A stretch of DNA of 56,736 nucleotides from Streptomyces sp. WM6378. GTDB taxonomy: Bacteria > Actinomycetota > Actinomycetes > Streptomycetales > Streptomycetaceae. A program made the position numbers and the translations under genes. The stretch is taken from contig NZ_LGDD01000310.1 of NCBI RefSeq assembly GCF_001279695.1, positions 1 to 56,736 on the forward strand, read 5' to 3'. Each line of letters begins with the position of its first letter. The stretch's first letter is position 1. The notes below the pieces were generated by a model, which worked only from the letters and a program-made list of their open reading frames with translations, was not told the DNA's origin and did no database searches. Below are positions 54,634 to 56,736 of this stretch, piece by piece.

Positions 54634-54666
54634 ACGCGCCACGTGCCCTACAGGTACGTGGCGCGT
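54634..54666 (+). other. hairpin in the RNase J leader
   Basis: ACGCGCCACGTGCC-ctaca-GGTACGTGGCGCGT forms a 14-bp stem with one G-U pair and a 5-base loop, ending 5 bases before the GAGGAG (54672-54677) that serves the RNase J start. It could block or guide ribosome access, or be cut by RNases. Confidence 0.75.
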
Positions 54667-54683
54667 GTGGTGAGGAGAGTCTT

Positions 54684-56369
54684 TTGAGTCATCCGCATCC
54701 TGAACTCGGCACCCCGCCGAAGCTTCCCAAGAACGGCCTGCGCGTCACACCGCTCGGCGGTCTCGGCGAAATCGGCCGGAACATGACCGTCTTCGAGTTC
54801 GGCGGCCGCCTGCTCATCGTCGACTGCGGCGTCCTCTTCCCCGAAGAGGAGCAGCCCGGCATCGACCTGATCCTGCCGGACTTCAGCTCGATCCGGGACC
54901 GCCTCGACGACATCGAGGGCATCGTCCTGACGCACGGCCACGAGGACCACATCGGCGGCGTGCCGTACCTGCTTCGCGAGAAGCCGGACATCCCGCTGAT
55001 CGGCTCCAAGCTGACCCTCGCCCTGATCGAGGCCAAGCTCCAGGAGCACCGCATCCGCCCGTACACGCTGGAGGTCGCCGAGGGCGACCGCGAGCGCCTG
55101 GGCCCCTTCGACTGCGAGTTCGTCGCGGTCAACCACTCCATCCCGGACGCCCTCGCGGTCGCCATCCGCACCCCCGCGGGCATGGCCGTCGCCACCGGCG
55201 ACTTCAAGATGGACCAGCTCCCGCTGGACGGCCGCCTCACCGACCTGCACGCCTTCGCCCGGCTGAGCGAGGAGGGCATCGACCTCCTCCTCTCCGACTC
55301 GACGAACGCCGAGGTCCCCGGGTTCGTGCCGCCGGAGCGGGACATCTCCAACGTCCTGCGCACCGTCTTCGCGAACGCCGACAAGCGCATCATCGTGGCC
55401 AGCTTCGCCAGCCACGTGCACCGCATCCAGCAGATCCTGGACGCGGCCCACGAGTACGGCCGCCGGGTCGCCTTCGTCGGCCGCTCCATGGTCCGCAACA
55501 TGGGCATCGCGCGCGACCTCGGCTACCTGAAGGTCCCGGCCGGCCTCGTCGTCGACGTCAAGACGCTGGACGACCTGCCGGACGACGAGGTCGTACTGGT
55601 CTGCACCGGTTCGCAGGGCGAGCCGATGGCCGCGCTGTCCCGCATGGCCAACCGCGACCACCAGATCCGGATCGTCCAGGGCGACACCGTGATCCTGGCG
55701 TCGTCGCTCATCCCGGGCAACGAGAACGCGGTCTACCGCGTCATCAACGGCCTGACCCGCTGGGGCGCCAACGTCGTCCACAAGGGCAACGCCAAGGTCC
55801 ATGTCTCGGGCCACGCCTCGGCCGGCGAGCTGTTGTACTTCTACAACATCTGCAAGCCGAAGAACCTGATGCCGGTCCACGGCGAATGGCGCCACCTGCG
55901 GGCGAACGCGGAGCTCGGAGCGCTCACCGGCGTCCCGAAGAACCACATCGTCATCGCCGAGGACGGCGTGGTCGTCGACCTGGTCGACGGCACCGCGCGC
56001 ATCGTCGGCAAGGTCCAGGCGGGATACGTCTACGTCGACGGCCTCTCGGTCGGCGACGTGACGGAGTCCTCCCTGAAGGACCGCCGCATCCTCGGCGACG
56101 AGGGCATCATCTCGGTGTACGTGGTGGTGGACTCCAGCAGCGGCAAGATCACCAGCGGTCCGCACATCCAGGCGCGCGGTTCCGGCATCGACGACTCGGC
56201 GTTCACCCCGGTGGTCTCGAAGATCGAGGAAGCGCTGAACCGGTCCGCCCAGGACGGCGTCGTCGAGCCCCACCAGCTCCAGCAGTTGATCCGCCGCTCG
56301 GTCGGCAAGTGGGTCTCGGACACCTACCGCAGGCGTCCGATGATCCTGCCCGTGGTCGTCGAGGTCTGA
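54684..56369 (+). CDS. rnj: ribonuclease J
   Basis: Metallo-beta-lactamase-fold ribonuclease with endo- and 5'-3' exonuclease activity in mRNA decay and rRNA processing. 561 residues. The zinc motif THGHEDHIGG gives H84-x-H86-x-D88-H89; further metal ligands lie in VNHSIPDAL and TGDFKMD; the beta-CASP domain spans about 210-380 (CTGSQGEPMAALSRMA), followed by VHVSGHAS and the C-terminal domain. TTG 54684 is chosen because GAGGAG precedes it and it gives the MSHPHPEL start and 561-residue length I recall for Streptomyces; an upstream ATG at 54627 would run through a hairpin. Confidence 0.95.
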   Translation: MSHPHPELGTPPKLPKNGLRVTPLGGLGEIGRNMTVFEFGGRLLIVDCGVLFPEEEQPGIDLILPDFSSIRDRLDDIEGIVLTHGHEDHIGGVPYLLREKPDIPLIGSKLTLALIEAKLQEHRIRPYTLEVAEGDRERLGPFDCEFVAVNHSIPDALAVAIRTPAGMAVATGDFKMDQLPLDGRLTDLHAFARLSEEGIDLLLSDSTNAEVPGFVPPERDISNVLRTVFANADKRIIVASFASHVHRIQQILDAAHEYGRRVAFVGRSMVRNMGIARDLGYLKVPAGLVVDVKTLDDLPDDEVVLVCTGSQGEPMAALSRMANRDHQIRIVQGDTVILASSLIPGNENAVYRVINGLTRWGANVVHKGNAKVHVSGHASAGELLYFYNICKPKNLMPVHGEWRHLRANAELGALTGVPKNHIVIAEDGVVVDLVDGTARIVGKVQAGYVYVDGLSVGDVTESSLKDRRILGDEGIISVYVVVDSSSGKITSGPHIQARGSGIDDSAFTPVVSKIEEALNRSAQDGVVEPHQLQQLIRRSVGKWVSDTYRRRPMILPVVVEV

Positions 56370-56389
56370 CGCTCACAGGTCGTACACCC

Positions 56390-56429
56390 GGAGCGGGGCG
56401 CCTCGATTTGCATCGAGGCGCCCCGCTCC
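56390..56429 (+). terminator. terminator after RNase J
   Basis: An 18-bp perfect stem (GGAGCGGGGCGCCTCGAT with its complement, loop ttgc) starts 20 bases after the stop and is followed by AGTAGGTTTATG. It insulates the rRNA operon leader from upstream transcription. Confidence 0.92.
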
Positions 56430-56500
56430 AGTAGGTTTATGTCTCCGCCTGAACGGGAACCCGGCACACTCGTGTGCCGCACGGGAGACCCGATCGGGGC

Positions 56501-56626
56501 GGGAATCCGGCTTCAGAATCTCTGATAAAGTCGGGCCACGCCGAAAGGGAAACGCGAAAGCGAATACCTGAAAGCGGACCCCAATTCGACGGGGAATCGG
56601 ACACGAAAGAGTCTGATAGAGTCGGG
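56501..56626 (+). promoter_or_regulatory. tandem promoters of an rRNA operon
   Basis: Two similar units 91-92 bases apart share GGGAATC (56501-56507 and 56592-56598) and TCTGATAAAGTCGGG (56521-56535) or TCTGATAGAGTCGGG (56612-56626); the -10 elements are TAAAGT and TAGAGT, with no TTGACA-like -35. A hairpin CGGCACA-ctcg-TGTGCCG (56462-56479) lies upstream. Tandem promoters like these are typical of Streptomyces rrn operons. Confidence 0.75.
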
Positions 56627-56689
56627 AACACGAAATGCCGAAGGGAAGCGCCCGGAGGAAAGCCCGAGAGGGTGAGTACGAAGGAAGCG

Positions 56690-56736
56690 TCCGTTCCTTG
56701 AGAACTCAACAGCGTGCCAAAAGTCAACGCCAGATT
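56690..56736 (+). promoter_or_regulatory. rRNA operon leader with boxA-like element
   Basis: The last bases contain TTGAGAACTCAA (56698-56709) followed by CAGCGTGCCAAAAGTCAACG, which I recognise as the conserved antitermination/processing leader just upstream of 16S rRNA in Streptomyces. The 16S gene itself is not inside the window. Apart from this and the promoters, the final 307 bases hold no gene. Confidence 0.85.

Noticed and set aside
54627..54683. ATG at 54627 as the RNase J start
   Set aside because: The extra 19 codons run through a 14-bp hairpin and the real GAGGAG; TTG 54684 has proper spacing and gives the expected length.

Overview
The window is a stretch of very GC-rich actinobacterial chromosome, almost certainly from a Streptomyces. 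The evidence is strong G/C preference at codon third positions, many GTG starts (and one TTG), and the gene order proS / rimP-nusA-ylxR-infB-ylxP-rbfA-truB / ribF / ESX cluster / rpsO-pnp / dapB / thyX / dapA / rnj / rRNA operon leader. No prophage, insertion sequence, CRISPR array or tRNA gene was recognised.

Layout. (1) 1-5660: two GNAT acetyltransferases, prolyl-tRNA synthetase, a 370-bp gap made of dispersed Streptomyces intergenic repeats, then a leftward block with an aminoglycoside-phosphotransferase-like protein whose catalytic residues are lost, a ferritin-like protein and a Tat lipoprotein. (2) 5661-12987: the transcription/translation operon rimP-nusA-ylxR-infB-ylxP-rbfA-truB, ending in a clear hairpin. 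(3) 13132-17708: a 1190-residue trypsin-like protease fused to a STAND-type NTPase, then ribF. (4) 17893-45924: a type VII (ESX) secretion locus. It begins with a tightly overlapping four-gene module (small SseB-like protein, small helical protein, WXG protein with a glycine-rich membrane-active-looking C-terminus, overlapping membrane protein) that looks like a secreted effector with its partner and immunity protein. A leftward five-gene oligopeptide ABC importer operon follows. The core is an EspI-like MinD/ParA ATPase, an ESX-associated protein and eccE (leftward), then eccB, mycosin 1, two WXG-type substrates, mycosin 2, esxB and esxA (rightward), a DUF397 gene and eccC (leftward), and eccD (rightward). 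(5) 46116-56369: rpsO-pnp, an M16 peptidase, dapB, three small membrane-protein genes, thyX, dapA and RNase J. (6) 56370-56736: terminator, tandem promoters and the antitermination leader of an rRNA operon whose 16S gene lies just beyond the window.

Working together: genes 5856-12936 form the usual ribosome/transcription operon. The ESX core would assemble an inner-membrane secretion machine (EccB/C/D/E, mycosins) that exports EsxA/EsxB and probably the other WXG proteins encoded here. pnp, RNase J and their hairpin-containing leaders form an RNA-turnover group, and dapA/dapB serve lysine and diaminopimelate synthesis.

The most notable items are: the candidate ESX effector/immunity module (17893-20402); the protease-STAND fusion with Arg in place of the Walker A Lys; an exact match to the DNA-damage promoter motif TTGTCRGTG-N8-TANNNT ahead of thyX, with a weaker match ahead of ylxR-infB; mutually exclusive hairpins between infB and ylxP; a base-composition break inside mycosin 2; and the degenerate phosphotransferase. 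All family assignments come from reading motifs by eye; no database search was possible.
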